Assembly: GCF_030440425.1 (NCBI RefSeq)
Contig: NZ_CP098023.1
Location: 186,001 to 250,000 of the forward strand
Direction of reading: 5' to 3'
DNA length: 64,000 bases
Origin: Microbulbifer sp. MI-G
GTDB taxonomy: Bacteria > Pseudomonadota > Gammaproteobacteria > Pseudomonadales > Cellvibrionaceae
The translations under genes and the position numbers were made by a program. Shown one piece after another: positions 38,051 to 48,351 of this stretch; positions within the stretch are counted from its first letter, which is position 1, and every line of letters starts with the position of its first letter. The notes under the pieces are model-generated. The model saw only the letters and a program-made list of their open reading frames with translations, was not told the origin of the DNA and made no database searches.

Positions 38051-40714
38051 GTGATACATATCAATCTTAAACGGCTAGTGGATAACATGACACCGTATAT
38101 GCGCGATGCTCTTGAAGGCGCCGCGGGACTGTGTCTGGCGCAAAATCAATACAATGTTGAGCTTGAACACTGGATGTTGAAGCTTTTGGATCGGTCTGAT
38201 ACGGATCTCTACCTGCTAGTGAAAGAACATGGTGGCAATCCGGAAAGGTTAGCCAAACAGCTGGCAACTGCCATCGCGGGGTTCCGTACCGGCAGCAGTC
38301 GTCCCCCGGCGTTGTCGCCGACTATTGTGGAAGTCAGTAAAAATGCCTGGATGCTCGCCTCTATTGACTATGGCCACCGCGCTATTGGTTCGGGACATTT
38401 TCTGGCTGCCCTGATGCTGGAGGAAACCTCTAGAAGGCAGATACTGGAATCCTGCCCGGAACTTAAAAACATTGCACCCGAATCCCTTCGGGAAACAGCG
38501 CGGGCCATGTTTGGCCAGAGTGGAGAATCCAGCCATTCAGTCACGAATGTGACAAAGGATGGAGACAATACTGCAGCGACCGTGGTAGTGAGCAAGGCGC
38601 CGGCGCTGGACAAATACACCATTAATTTAACCGAAAGGGCCAGGCAGGGGGAAGTGGATCCAGTTCTTGGCCGGGATGAAGAAATCCGCCAGTGTATTGA
38701 TATTTTGACGCGCCGCCGACAGAACAATCCGATACTGACCGGTGAAGCTGGTGTGGGTAAAACTGCCGTGGTTGAGGGTTTTGCCCTGCGAATTGCCAGT
38801 GGTGATGTACCCGAACCGCTCAGAGGGGTGACGGTTCGCACTCTGGATCTCGGTCTCTTGCAGGCCGGTGCCAGTGTCAAAGGTGAATTCGAAAACCGCC
38901 TGAAGTCCGTGATTGGAGAGATTCGCGCTTCGGCAACGCCGATCATTTTGTTTATCGATGAAGCCCATACCATGATAGGTGCAGGCGGTAAGGAAGGGCA
39001 GGGTGATGCAGCCAACCTGTTAAAGCCGGCTCTGGCCAGGGGGGAACTGCGCACACTTGCGGCGACCACCTGGGCGGAATATAAAAAATATTTTGAGCGC
39101 GACCCCGCACTGACCAGGCGTTTCCAGGTTGTGAAAGTAGAGGAGCCTGGTGAAGAAAATGCCATCGATATGATGCGTGGTATTGCCAACAGTCTGGAGC
39201 AGCATCACAAAGTGCGTATCCTGGATGAGGCTATTATCGCTTCTGTAAAACTGTCACATCGCTATATTCCCGGACGCCAGTTACCGGATAAATCCGTCAG
39301 TCTGTTAGATACCGCCTGCGCCCGGGTTGCGCTCAGCCAGTCTTCTACACCTGGATCTATTGAAGATGCCCGCAACATGATCGCTCGCACCGAAACAACT
39401 CTGAGTAAGCTGGAGCGTGAAAACGCAGCTCTGGGTGGATATGAAGACGAGTTGGCCGAGCTGAATGCGGTTAAGCAAACGGAAGAACAGCGTTTAACCA
39501 CGCTTGAGCAGCAGTTGGTTAAAGAGCGTGAGTTGGTCGGGCAGATCCGGAACCTGCGCGATCAAATTGATGCGGAATTTATGAATAATCAGGACAGTGA
39601 TGGGGTACCGGATGCCGCCGCACTGGCGGATTGTCAACAACAGCTTAAATCTCTCTCTGCGGACCTGCTGGAAGTTCAGGGCAATACCCCGTTGATACAA
39701 CCCGATGTGGATGAACAGGCCATTGCTGCAGTGGTTGCTAACTGGACTGGGATTCCCCTTGGCAAGATGGTGAGCGATGAGATCATCGCCGTGAAGACTT
39801 TGGCCGAACGCTTAAACAAACGCATTATCGGGCAGCCTCACGCGATTGAAGCAATCGCACAGGCCATTCGCACCGCTCGCGCCGGTCTGACCGACCCCCG
39901 CAAGCCTGTGGGCGTATTTATGTTCTGCGGCACCAGTGGTGTGGGTAAAACCGAGACCGCACTGGCCCTGGCGGATGAACTCTTTGGCGGTGAGCAGAAT
40001 ATCACAACCATTAATATGGCCGAGTTTAAAGAGGAGCATAAGGTTTCCATGTTACTCGGTTCACCCCCCGGCTATGTCGGATACGGCGAAGGTGGAGTAT
40101 TGACCGAAGCTGCACGACGCAAGCCGTATTCGGTCATTTTATTGGATGAGATTGAAAAAGCCCATCCCGGGGTGCAGGATATTTTCTACAATCTGTTTGA
40201 TAAAGGAAGCATAAAAGACGGTGAGGGTAGGGATATCGATTTCAAGAATACCGTTATTATCATGACCTCCAATGCCGGCGAGGAGGCGATCAGGGCCATC
40301 TTTAACCAGGTGGAGGAGAGGCCGGAACCGGAAGTATTACTGGATAATATCCGCTCTCACCTTTTACAGAAATTCAAACCGGCATTTCTCGGTCGCTCTA
40401 ATGTGATTGCCTATTATCCGCTGGATGATGAGGATCTGATGACCATTTGCAAACTCCATATGTGCAAGATCGAGAAACGTATAGGGGAGCATTATGGTGC
40501 ATCCTTTTCATTTGATGAAAATGCGTTGATCAATATCGTCGCCCGGTGTCATGAGACTGATACAGGTGCCCGTAATATCGAAGTTATTCTCAACAGGACC
40601 ATCCTGCCAGAATTGGCCAGTGTGTGTCTGGATAAAATGGCGAAAGGCGAAACGGTCAAAAGCATCAGGGTGTCTGGGAGTGCAACCGGCGACTTATCAT
40701 ACAACGTAGATTAA
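38051..40714 (+). CDS. tssH: T6SS sheath-recycling ATPase TssH (ClpV)
   Basis: 887 residues. An N-terminal ClpN double repeat is followed by the first AAA+ module (Walker A GEAGVGKTA at ~231, Walker B ILFIDEAHTMIG), a coiled-coil middle domain (~410-530) and the second AAA+ module (GTSGVGKTETA at ~627, VILLDEIEKAH). The N-terminal start (INLKRLVDNMTPYMRDALEGAAGLCLAQNQYNVELEHWML) and the missing ClpB IGL/F loop features mark ClpV rather than ClpB. It disassembles contracted TssBC sheaths. Translation starts at GTG (38051) with AAGGA upstream. It ends the locus. Confidence 0.97.
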   Translation: MIHINLKRLVDNMTPYMRDALEGAAGLCLAQNQYNVELEHWMLKLLDRSDTDLYLLVKEHGGNPERLAKQLATAIAGFRTGSSRPPALSPTIVEVSKNAWMLASIDYGHRAIGSGHFLAALMLEETSRRQILESCPELKNIAPESLRETARAMFGQSGESSHSVTNVTKDGDNTAATVVVSKAPALDKYTINLTERARQGEVDPVLGRDEEIRQCIDILTRRRQNNPILTGEAGVGKTAVVEGFALRIASGDVPEPLRGVTVRTLDLGLLQAGASVKGEFENRLKSVIGEIRASATPIILFIDEAHTMIGAGGKEGQGDAANLLKPALARGELRTLAATTWAEYKKYFERDPALTRRFQVVKVEEPGEENAIDMMRGIANSLEQHHKVRILDEAIIASVKLSHRYIPGRQLPDKSVSLLDTACARVALSQSSTPGSIEDARNMIARTETTLSKLERENAALGGYEDELAELNAVKQTEEQRLTTLEQQLVKERELVGQIRNLRDQIDAEFMNNQDSDGVPDAAALADCQQQLKSLSADLLEVQGNTPLIQPDVDEQAIAAVVANWTGIPLGKMVSDEIIAVKTLAERLNKRIIGQPHAIEAIAQAIRTARAGLTDPRKPVGVFMFCGTSGVGKTETALALADELFGGEQNITTINMAEFKEEHKVSMLLGSPPGYVGYGEGGVLTEAARRKPYSVILLDEIEKAHPGVQDIFYNLFDKGSIKDGEGRDIDFKNTVIIMTSNAGEEAIRAIFNQVEERPEPEVLLDNIRSHLLQKFKPAFLGRSNVIAYYPLDDEDLMTICKLHMCKIEKRIGEHYGASFSFDENALINIVARCHETDTGARNIEVILNRTILPELASVCLDKMAKGETVKSIRVSGSATGDLSYNVD

Positions 40715-40837
40715 ATCGAAGGTGCAGTCATGAGACAGTGTGCTTGAGCACTCAAGTGGGCTTTAGGCCGCCCACGATTTGATGTACAGGTATCACTGGC
40801 AGACAAAATTCGGTTGTGAATTGATCTGATTTTCCAT

Positions 40838-40867
40838 GATCCCCACCACCGGCTGATGGTGGGGATC
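40838..40867. terminator. Hairpin between convergent tssH and aminopeptidase genes
   Basis: GATCCCCACCA and TGGTGGGGATC form a perfect 11-bp stem around an 8-base loop. Only a short CTTT follows on the + strand and no T run on the - strand. The position between two convergent genes supports a shared terminator, although the T tract is weak. Confidence 0.6.
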
Positions 40868-40892
40868 CTTTGGGTGTCACTGGCTTGGCAGT

Positions 40893-43595
40893 CTATTTCG
40901 CAACCGGGGTACGGTTTTGTGCCAATACCTCTCCCATGGCCATGCAGCGACGGCTCGAGTAAAGGTGATTTTTAAGGGCCTTGACCAGAGTCGGCTTGAG
41001 TTGTTGATTTTCTTCCAGTGTGTCTTTGAGTTTCTGTGCCCCCGCTTTGTTGCAGATCAACGGAAAGATACTCGCATAAGTGCTCAGTAACTCCGGAGAA
41101 TCCTCAGCGTTGATTTGCTCCAACACTTCAAAAATACGTGCGCTGTTGTTATTAAACAGGCCGATTTGTTCGGAGGGAAACATCGAATAGGCAGCCTCCC
41201 GAAGTTCACTCAATTTGTATTTATCCCGATGCATGCTCAGGTTGTCCAGCCACTTTTGTTTACTTTGTGACAGTGGGCGTACAGCTTCTGCTGCAATGGC
41301 GTTGAGTTTTGCACGGTCGGAATTGTCCGTTTGTAACTCGCGCTCAACAGCCTGTTCGTAGTCGGAAAATAAATAACGATTTTGCAGAGTGATCAGGTCC
41401 CAGCGCATATCGGGGTCCAGTTTAAGACCATCAACAGCCAGCTCCCCTAACAGCATCTGTCTGGCATTGGAGAGGGCACGTGGGGAATGGGCTGTACCGG
41501 TAAAGGCCCTGAACCAGGTTTTCTGCCTGTCACTACCTGCGGGAGACTGCTGCAACTGTTCCCAGATGAATTTTTCGATGGACAGTTGCAGTGCATCTCG
41601 GCGTGCACTTGCAATGGGAATTTGACTCAGGTAACTATAGACAAAGCCCAGATTGCGGGTATTCAAACGAACCGCGTTAATATCTTCTTCAGCGGCACCA
41701 TTGCTGAGAAGGAAGCTGATATATTTGTCCAGTGGCAGTTTTGCATCATAAGTACTGTCAAACAGGCTCTGCCACAACATCAAGCGCACAAAGGGTGGTT
41801 CGATCTGGTTAATGTGTTTTGATATGTTCTCCACGGACACCGGATCCAGATTTATTTTGACAAATGCCCAGTCTCCTTCATTGGGATAGAGAATCTCCGG
41901 GCAGGGAAGGCCTACGGCCTCCTTTACTTTGGTTATTGCGCCGCTGTACAGCACAGGCAGAGTTGCAACCCGCTTCATACTGTCGCCATTCATGCGGTAG
42001 AAACCGAGTTGTGTGCGTTGTGTCCGCAAGGTCGGATATTCCGTGGGCGCAGTCTGTGTCAGCGTCAGTTCTGTAATTTGACCTTTTTGACACTGAAAGC
42101 TGGTCTCAATGGTGTTCAGGCCAGCTTTGTAGAGCCACTGTTGTTGCCACTGTTCCAGATCCATCCCGGCGGCTGCACCCAGATGGCCCATAAAGTCATC
42201 CAGAGTCGAGTTGCGGTAGGACAACTCTTTCAGATAGTTGCTGACTCCCTTTCGAAACGCCTCCTTGCCCAGGTAGTAGGGGAGCTGTTTAAGGATAGAG
42301 CCGCCTTTCCCGTAAGTGATACCATCAAAATTAGCGAAAGCCTCATCGGTGTTTTGGACTGGCAATTGAATAGCGTGGGTAGTGGGGCGTTGGTCTGCGT
42401 TATAGGCCCATTGTTTGGTGCCGAGATAAAAATTTTCCCAGACATTGGTAAATTCACTGTTTTCCGCCAGGGACAGGTTGGCCATATAGGTAGCGAAGCT
42501 CTCGTTCAGCCATAAGTCATCCCACCAGTTCATGGTCACCAGATCGCCAAACCACTGGTGGGCCATTTCATGGGCAATCACATTGGCAAGACGCATTCGC
42601 TGTGCTTGGGTTTTCTCACCACGGGAAACGTAACTATCGTTAAAAGTCACTGACCCTACGTTTTCCATAGCACCGGCATTGAAATCGGGCACCAGAATCT
42701 GGTCGTACTTTTTAAAAGGATAATCAATGTCAAAGTAGGGCTGAAAAAACGCAAAAGACTGTTTGGTAAAAGTGAACCAGTCTTCGGGCTTAACATACTG
42801 TGCCAGACTTTGGCGGGCCATCAATCGCAGGGGGATGCCATCGGCCTCGTCTTCCCAGATATGATAGGGGCCGGCGTGAAGGGAGAAAACATAGGATGAG
42901 AACTTCTGGCTTTGCGGGAAGAACCAGTGACGCAATTCCCCCTTTTTCTCTATACGGTTTTCCCGCTCGGCACTAATCACTATCCAATCTTTGGGAGCGG
43001 TAACGTCCAGGGTATAGCGCGCTTTGAGATTTGGCTGGTCGAAATGCGGGAACAGACGGTTCGCGTCATAGGGTTCGAAGTCTGTGTACGTATAGACTTT
43101 GCCATCTTTGGGATCCTCAAAGCGATGAAGTCCGGAGCCGTTTTTAGAAAAGGGGTGCTGGAATTGCACCGTGATAGCATGCTGTAAATTGGGGAGGTAC
43201 TGTGCGGCAATCGTAATAAAGTGGCCGTTGTACTCGACGGGAATATTCTGGCCGTCCACAGCGACAGATTCTACCGTACCCCCAGCGAAATCGATTGTCA
43301 GTGGTTGCTGCAGGATATGCTGGAAGGTCGTATCGGCTGTGACAGTGCCGGAGAAGCGATCGCTCTCCCTGTCTAAATTGACACTGAGCTGGTAGTCCAC
43401 CTGGGCCACCTGTTGCTTGCGCAGTTTGGCGTACTCTTCAGAAAGCCCCGCTGCCGCAGTTCTGGCCTGGGGTGTAGCCACTGCATCGGGGGCGGATTTT
43501 GGCGCGCTGGAATCCTGGCTGCAAGCGGCCAGGGTGATACTGCAAATCAGGGTGACGGCAAGCCCAGGTGCCGCTAATTTGCTCTTGTGGGTCAT
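40893..43595 (-). CDS. M1-family aminopeptidase lipoprotein (PepN-like)
   Basis: 900 residues. A lipoprotein signal peptide ends in SITLAAC (Cys25), so the enzyme is probably attached to a periplasm-facing membrane rather than cytosolic like PepN. The substrate-binding motif GAMEN (FNAGAMENVGSVTF) and the zinc motif HEMAH (342-346) with the downstream NESFA Glu are intact. The C-terminal ERAP1-like helical domain is full length. It removes N-terminal residues from peptides. It is monocistronic, convergent with tssH and separated from the photolyase gene by ~640 bases. Confidence 0.95.
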   Translation of the reverse strand: MTHKSKLAAPGLAVTLICSITLAACSQDSSAPKSAPDAVATPQARTAAAGLSEEYAKLRKQQVAQVDYQLSVNLDRESDRFSGTVTADTTFQHILQQPLTIDFAGGTVESVAVDGQNIPVEYNGHFITIAAQYLPNLQHAITVQFQHPFSKNGSGLHRFEDPKDGKVYTYTDFEPYDANRLFPHFDQPNLKARYTLDVTAPKDWIVISAERENRIEKKGELRHWFFPQSQKFSSYVFSLHAGPYHIWEDEADGIPLRLMARQSLAQYVKPEDWFTFTKQSFAFFQPYFDIDYPFKKYDQILVPDFNAGAMENVGSVTFNDSYVSRGEKTQAQRMRLANVIAHEMAHQWFGDLVTMNWWDDLWLNESFATYMANLSLAENSEFTNVWENFYLGTKQWAYNADQRPTTHAIQLPVQNTDEAFANFDGITYGKGGSILKQLPYYLGKEAFRKGVSNYLKELSYRNSTLDDFMGHLGAAAGMDLEQWQQQWLYKAGLNTIETSFQCQKGQITELTLTQTAPTEYPTLRTQRTQLGFYRMNGDSMKRVATLPVLYSGAITKVKEAVGLPCPEILYPNEGDWAFVKINLDPVSVENISKHINQIEPPFVRLMLWQSLFDSTYDAKLPLDKYISFLLSNGAAEEDINAVRLNTRNLGFVYSYLSQIPIASARRDALQLSIEKFIWEQLQQSPAGSDRQKTWFRAFTGTAHSPRALSNARQMLLGELAVDGLKLDPDMRWDLITLQNRYLFSDYEQAVERELQTDNSDRAKLNAIAAEAVRPLSQSKQKWLDNLSMHRDKYKLSELREAAYSMFPSEQIGLFNNNSARIFEVLEQINAEDSPELLSTYASIFPLICNKAGAQKLKDTLEENQQLKPTLVKALKNHLYSSRRCMAMGEVLAQNRTPVAK

Positions 43596-44237
43596 ATTTT
43601 CCTCTCTGTACTGGCTATGTTTTCATTATTCTTGATTGCTAATATGGATGCAGCAGGCCCTGTTGCCGTGTGAGTGAATAACGGCAATATTGCGAAACCT
43701 GCCGGTGGGAAAGTGGTGATCGGGCCCGTAAAGGCGGGTAGCTTCGTAAAACAAATACACTGCCAAATGGATAGTCTACCCGATGAGCTGCAGGCAGGTT
43801 CATTACCAGGCGGGATTATACGCTAAAACGTTGAATTTGTGCGATGAGTTCCAGTTTCGCTTCCCAGGGTGATTAGCCCTCCTCGTAATAGTGCCGTACC
43901 TGGAGGAAGCCGGGAAGTTTTGCTATATGTAAACCAGGACACCCTGTGAGTGCACGCAGAGCAGAGCCCCGCGTTGGCACTGAGCTTAAGGGATAGTGAC
44001 ACTTCCGGCGGTACTGTCAGTTACCCATGGCGCCCAGCCATTGCATTGGTAACTACTGGACGAATCAGGCCGCTCCCATGAGTTACCAGCAATGGCCCGA
44101 AGGGGACTGGGGACCGGGCCGGCATTCCATTGGGTGGAGTATTTTTGCTCTCTATTTTTCCAAGAAAGGCGTTACTGGCCAGCCCAGGCTGTAATAACTA
44201 AGGAAGGGATACGTGCCATCGCCGAAAGGACGCCCCT
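43596..44237. other. Intergenic region between divergent aminopeptidase and photolyase genes
   Basis: 642 bases. I find no open frame with coding character, tRNA or clear repeat. It should hold the promoters of both flanking genes. Several short GC-rich inverted segments occur around 43,700-43,760 and 44,080-44,130, but none is a convincing hairpin or riboswitch. Confidence 0.5.
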
Positions 44238-45770
44238 GTGAAAACCCTGCGACTGATCCTTGGTGATCAACTGAATCACAAGCATTCCTGGTACCGCGAA
44301 AACGGTGACGAGATATTCTACTTTATCGCAGAGATGCGTCAGGAAACGGATTATACAGTACATCATATCCAAAAAATCGTGGCCTTCTTTGAGGCCATGA
44401 GCAAGTTTGCCAATTGGCTGGAATCCCATGGGAAGCGGGTTATTTACTACCGGTTGGATCACAGGGAAAACCAGCAAAACCTTGCGGGAAATATCAAGCA
44501 GCTGATCAAGCGTTTTGCTATTCGAAAGTTTGAGTACCAGCTCCCGGATGAGTACCGCCTGGATCAACAGTTGAAAATGCTCACCCGGGAACTGGACATA
44601 GAGTGCTGTGCCTACGACACGGAACACTTTTTTACCGGAAGAGAGACACTATCGAACATTTTTCTCGGTAAAAAAATTCTGCTAATGGAAAAGTTTTATC
44701 GTCATATGCGCAAAGAGCACGGTATCCTCATTACGCCACGAGGTGAACCGGAGGGCGGCAAATGGAATTACGACCAGAGTAACCGCAACAAGTGGAAGGG
44801 CGATTTGGCAGTGCCCAGACAATGCCGGTTTCGCAAGGATGTGAGTAACACCCTGGCCCGTATCCAGCAAGCGGGTGTAAAAACCATAGGGGAAATAACA
44901 CCAGAAGGGTTTTCATGGCCGGGAGATCGCAAAGACAGTTTGAAAATGCTGCAACACTTTTGTAACCACCTGTTGCCACACTTTGGTGACTATCAGGATG
45001 CCATGGATCCAGAGGAAACCTATCTTTTCCACAGCCGACTCAGCTTTTCTCTCAATTGCAAGCTGTTGAGTCCACAAGAGGTGATAGACGCCGCAATTCA
45101 TCGGTGGCGAAAAAGCCGGCGGACTGTTCATATCAACCAGGTTGAGGGGTTTGTCCGGCAGATATTGGGATGGCGGGAATATATGCGCGGTATTTATTGG
45201 CGAGAGATGCCCGGATACATGCACTGCAATGCCTTGCAGAACAGAAATCGACTGCCGAAATGGTATTGGACGGCGGATACTGACATGAACTGCCTGTACC
45301 ACACAATCAAAAACAGTCTGGATCACAGCTATGCGCACCATATACAGCGCCTGATGGTTACAGGAAACTTTGCGCTTCTCACGCAGACACATCCTGATCA
45401 GATCGATGCCTGGTATCTGGGAATCTATATAGATGCCGTGCAGTGGGTGGAGATGCCCAATACACGAGGTATGAGTCAATTTGCCGATGGCGGATTGATC
45501 GCCACCAAACCTTACATTAGTAGCGGCGCTTACATTAACAAAATGAGTAACTACTGCCGGGATTGCAAGTATAACGTCAATAAAAAGACGGGCGAGGGGG
45601 CCTGTCCATTCAATTATCTTTACTGGAATTTCTTGATGGAAAAGTATGCCTATTTCAAAGGCAATCCCAGAATGGCCATGGTACTCAGCCTGTTAGATAA
45701 AAAATCAAAAAAAGAGCGACAGAGTATACGCCACCAGGCCAATAGCTTTATTCGGTCAATGAGTAAGTGA
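44238..45770 (+). CDS. Iron-sulfur bacterial cryptochrome/(6-4) photolyase (PhrB type)
   Basis: 510 residues. RLILGDQLNHKHSWYRENGD at the N-terminus is the signature of the photolyase-related (DUF523/PRK-type) FeS-BCP clade. FAD-binding helices include HSYAHHIQRLMVTGNFALL and YLGIYIDAVQWVEMPNTRGMSQFADGG. Four cysteines at 352, 440, 443 and 456 have the same spacing (88, 3, 13) as the [4Fe-4S] ligands of Agrobacterium PhrB, so a cluster is very likely. Family members repair (6-4) photoproducts or act as blue-light sensors. The start is GTG with AAGGA 7 bases upstream. It appears monocistronic. Confidence 0.92.
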   Translation: MKTLRLILGDQLNHKHSWYRENGDEIFYFIAEMRQETDYTVHHIQKIVAFFEAMSKFANWLESHGKRVIYYRLDHRENQQNLAGNIKQLIKRFAIRKFEYQLPDEYRLDQQLKMLTRELDIECCAYDTEHFFTGRETLSNIFLGKKILLMEKFYRHMRKEHGILITPRGEPEGGKWNYDQSNRNKWKGDLAVPRQCRFRKDVSNTLARIQQAGVKTIGEITPEGFSWPGDRKDSLKMLQHFCNHLLPHFGDYQDAMDPEETYLFHSRLSFSLNCKLLSPQEVIDAAIHRWRKSRRTVHINQVEGFVRQILGWREYMRGIYWREMPGYMHCNALQNRNRLPKWYWTADTDMNCLYHTIKNSLDHSYAHHIQRLMVTGNFALLTQTHPDQIDAWYLGIYIDAVQWVEMPNTRGMSQFADGGLIATKPYISSGAYINKMSNYCRDCKYNVNKKTGEGACPFNYLYWNFLMEKYAYFKGNPRMAMVLSLLDKKSKKERQSIRHQANSFIRSMSK

Positions 45771-46046
45771 TTTTTGGTATTTTTATTACTGATATCTCCA
45801 ATTTCCCAAAAGCTGAAACGGGTAAATAAAAGTTGCCTGTGCATCCTCCTGCGACCGGCATTGGGTTGCTGAGAATCCCGTGCTGTGGTAATCCCCTGCT
45901 GTGTGCTAGCCAGAAAACGCCTGTATAGCGAATAACAAAAGGAGTACGCTACCGGTCACGGCTTAGGGCAACTGTGCGGCGCTATCAGGTTTTCGGGCGA
46001 TAGCCGAATCAGTCATAGGCCCTCAGGGTGATTGTAGAGTGAATAC

Positions 46047-46664
46047 TCAATCTCCTGAAGATACTGACGCAGCCTTTTCATGTTTGCGCAGGCGAAATGC
46101 CAGCCAGATCATGGGCAGACCGAAAATGATCGCATAGGCTCCGATCACCCATACCAATGCAAGGGCCCCGGCACCGGGGCTGACCAGTATGGCAATACCG
46201 AAAATGACCGAGAGTATGCCGATTGCAATCAGCAGCCACTCGTTGTCAATTTCCTTGCGCAGGCGAACCGCCCCGACAATTTCAAAAATACCCCGTACCA
46301 GTGCCCAGGCACCAATAAAAATCACCAGCACTAAGGCGGTAATCTGTGGATAAAGGAAAGTCACGATACCGGCAGCCAGGCTGATTAACCCGGATACAAT
46401 CAGCCACCATAAGGGCGAGGATTTGTGTCGCCCAAGAACAGCCGCAACCAGGGAAAAAATACCATCCAGCAAGGCGTAAATACCGAATAGCAAAACCAGG
46501 GTAAGCAGAGTAAGGCCCGGCCAGATAAATGTGAGTACACCAAAAATAACCGCGATGATTCCCCGAAGCAGCAGCAGCCACCAGTTGGCCGACAGTGCCG
46601 GTAAAATTCGACTCGCAGGAAAAGAAGAGGGATCAGTGGACATACAGTAATACCCAAATGACAT
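46047..46664 (-). CDS. HdeD/DUF308 family membrane protein
   Basis: 205 residues with six predicted membrane segments in three repeated pairs (WWLLLLRGIIAVIFGVLTF; LALLDGIFSLVAAVLG-like YALLDGIFSLVAAVLG; FIGAWALVRGIFEIVGAVRL). This is the HdeD (acid-resistance membrane protein) pattern; the exact function in non-enteric bacteria is unknown. An alternative ATG seven codons in (46643) fits the family start equally well, and neither has a strong ribosome site. It is a single gene on the - strand. Confidence 0.87.
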   Translation of the reverse strand: MSFGYYCMSTDPSSFPASRILPALSANWWLLLLRGIIAVIFGVLTFIWPGLTLLTLVLLFGIYALLDGIFSLVAAVLGRHKSSPLWWLIVSGLISLAAGIVTFLYPQITALVLVIFIGAWALVRGIFEIVGAVRLRKEIDNEWLLIAIGILSVIFGIAILVSPGAGALALVWVIGAYAIIFGLPMIWLAFRLRKHEKAASVSSGD

Positions 46665-47037
46665 CTTTTCTTCAGTTTAAGTCTTGCTGGGCATAAATAC
46701 CCAGTTTTTGGGGGATTTTCCCAGCTAATGAAGGAAAAACGGGGGAATTGATGGAGGCGGCCCACGAGCGCGACCCGACAGTCGACTCTGCAAAGACCGG
46801 GATCGCGCCGCGGGCCGCTATTTCCAGTGTAGCTGCAACTGGCGAATTGGGTTTGTGGAGTACAAGTCAGGGCCGTTGCCGCGTTGCGAAGGCTGTTCTA
46901 TGGTGGACAATTTCTGAATGCTCGTTAGTGTTTCAAAGGCGCTGCGGACAGGTTTTCCACAACCCACTTGATTACTCGGTGAATAGGAGTGAAGGCTCCC
47001 CAGCAGGGATGCCGAGGAAAACCTTAGACTTTGTCTA
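46665..47037. other. Intergenic region between HdeD-like and aminotransferase genes
   Basis: 373 bases. A short hairpin CTGGG/CCCAG followed by TTTTT (about 46,688-46,712) is oriented as a + strand terminator, but no + strand gene precedes it. The remainder shows no coding character on either strand. It should contain the HdeD promoter and the end of the aminotransferase transcript. Confidence 0.45.
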
Positions 47038-48351
47038 TCAGGAAAGCGTACTGAGCACGCTGCGCAGTTTGTCAACAATTGCGTCGATCTCATGCTTTTC
47101 AATAACCAGCGGTGGCGACATGCACAGGGCGTCGCCGATACCACGAGTCATCACACCCGCCTCCCAGGCCATGCCGGAAACCTTGGCACCGAATTTACCA
47201 CTGAGCTTTTCCGGTGCGCGCAGCTCAATTGCACCCACCAGGCCGTAATTGCGCACATCAATCACATTGTGCCCGTCTTCCAGACTGTGCAGGGCATCTT
47301 CCCAGTATTTGGCAATGTCGCCGGAGGCACGGGTGAGCAGACCCTCGCGCTCGTAGATATCCAAAGTCGCCATCCCTGCGGCACAGGCCACCGGATGTGC
47401 AGAGTAGGTGTAGCCGTGGAAGAATTCGACCATACCTTCCGCAGCGGCATCCATGATGGTGTTGTGTATCTCCTCCTGTACGAATACCGCACTAAGGGGC
47501 ACTGTTGCATTGGTAATACCCTTGGCCGAGGTGATCATATCCGGCGTGACACCAAACTCGATGGCGCCGAACGCGGAACCGGTGCGGCCCCAGCCCGAAA
47601 TTACCTCGTCGAAAATCAGCAGCAGGTCGTGCTTGTCGCAGATGGCGCGCAGGCGCTGCAGGTAGCCTTTTGGTGGCAACACCACACCGCCGGCACCGGC
47701 AAAAGGCTCTACGATGACCGCGGCAATCTGGTCTGCACCGTGGAAATTCACCAGGCGCTCCAGGTCTTCCGCCAGTTCCACACCGTGCTGCGGCAGGCCC
47801 CGGCTAAAGGCATTGCGCTTGATATCCAGTGTGTGGCGCAGATGGTTGGCTTTTACCGGCTGGCCAAAACTCTGGTAATTGGGGGCAATACCGCCCACGG
47901 AAATACCACCGAAGTTCACCCCGTGGTAGCCTTTTTCACGGCCGATAAACATGGTGCGGGTGCCCTTGCCGCGCGCGCGCTGGTACTGCAGGGCAATTTT
48001 CAGTGCGGTTTCCACCGCCTCCGAGCCGGAGTTGCCGAAAAACACATGGTTCAGGCCATCGGGTGTATGTTGTATCAGGCGCTCGGCGTATTCGAAACCC
48101 AATTCGTGGCCGAAGTTAAAGATGGAGCTGTAGTCGAGGGTTTTCGCCTGTTTGTAGATCGCATCGGCGATCTCCGTGCGGCCGTGGCCGGCGTTGCTGC
48201 ACCAGAGACCTGCAGTGGCGTCGATAATCTGGCGTCCGCCCTTTTCAGTGAGGTAAATGCCCTCTGCACGCTCCACAATCCGCGGCGCGGACTTAAAAGC
48301 GCGATTGGGTGTAAAGGGCATCCAGAACGCGTTGGTTTGCAATTCAGACAT
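47038..48351 (-). CDS. Class III omega-aminotransferase (beta-alanine:pyruvate type)
   Basis: 437 residues. Class III PLP fold: GLWCSNAGHG, FFGNSGSEAVETALK, GREKGYHGVNFGGISVGG, VIVEPFAGAGGV, LLIFDEVISGWGRTG and the PLP Lys277 in MITSAKGITN. WMPFTPNRAFKSAPRI at the N-terminus is typical of omega-amino acid:pyruvate aminotransferases, which convert beta-alanine or similar amines to semialdehydes. The dehydrogenase gene 130 bases upstream on the same strand would oxidise that product. The cognate amine (beta-alanine, GABA or a polyamine product) cannot be read from sequence. Confidence 0.93.
   Translation of the reverse strand: MSELQTNAFWMPFTPNRAFKSAPRIVERAEGIYLTEKGGRQIIDATAGLWCSNAGHGRTEIADAIYKQAKTLDYSSIFNFGHELGFEYAERLIQHTPDGLNHVFFGNSGSEAVETALKIALQYQRARGKGTRTMFIGREKGYHGVNFGGISVGGIAPNYQSFGQPVKANHLRHTLDIKRNAFSRGLPQHGVELAEDLERLVNFHGADQIAAVIVEPFAGAGGVVLPPKGYLQRLRAICDKHDLLLIFDEVISGWGRTGSAFGAIEFGVTPDMITSAKGITNATVPLSAVFVQEEIHNTIMDAAAEGMVEFFHGYTYSAHPVACAAGMATLDIYEREGLLTRASGDIAKYWEDALHSLEDGHNVIDVRNYGLVGAIELRAPEKLSGKFGAKVSGMAWEAGVMTRGIGDALCMSPPLVIEKHEIDAIVDKLRSVLSTLS

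Noticed and set aside
38051..40714. ClpB general disaggregase
   Set aside because: Location at the end of the T6SS locus and the ClpV-type N-terminus and core favour TssH.
46688..46712. + strand terminator between HdeD-like and aminotransferase genes
   Set aside because: The stem is only 5 bp and no + strand gene lies upstream.
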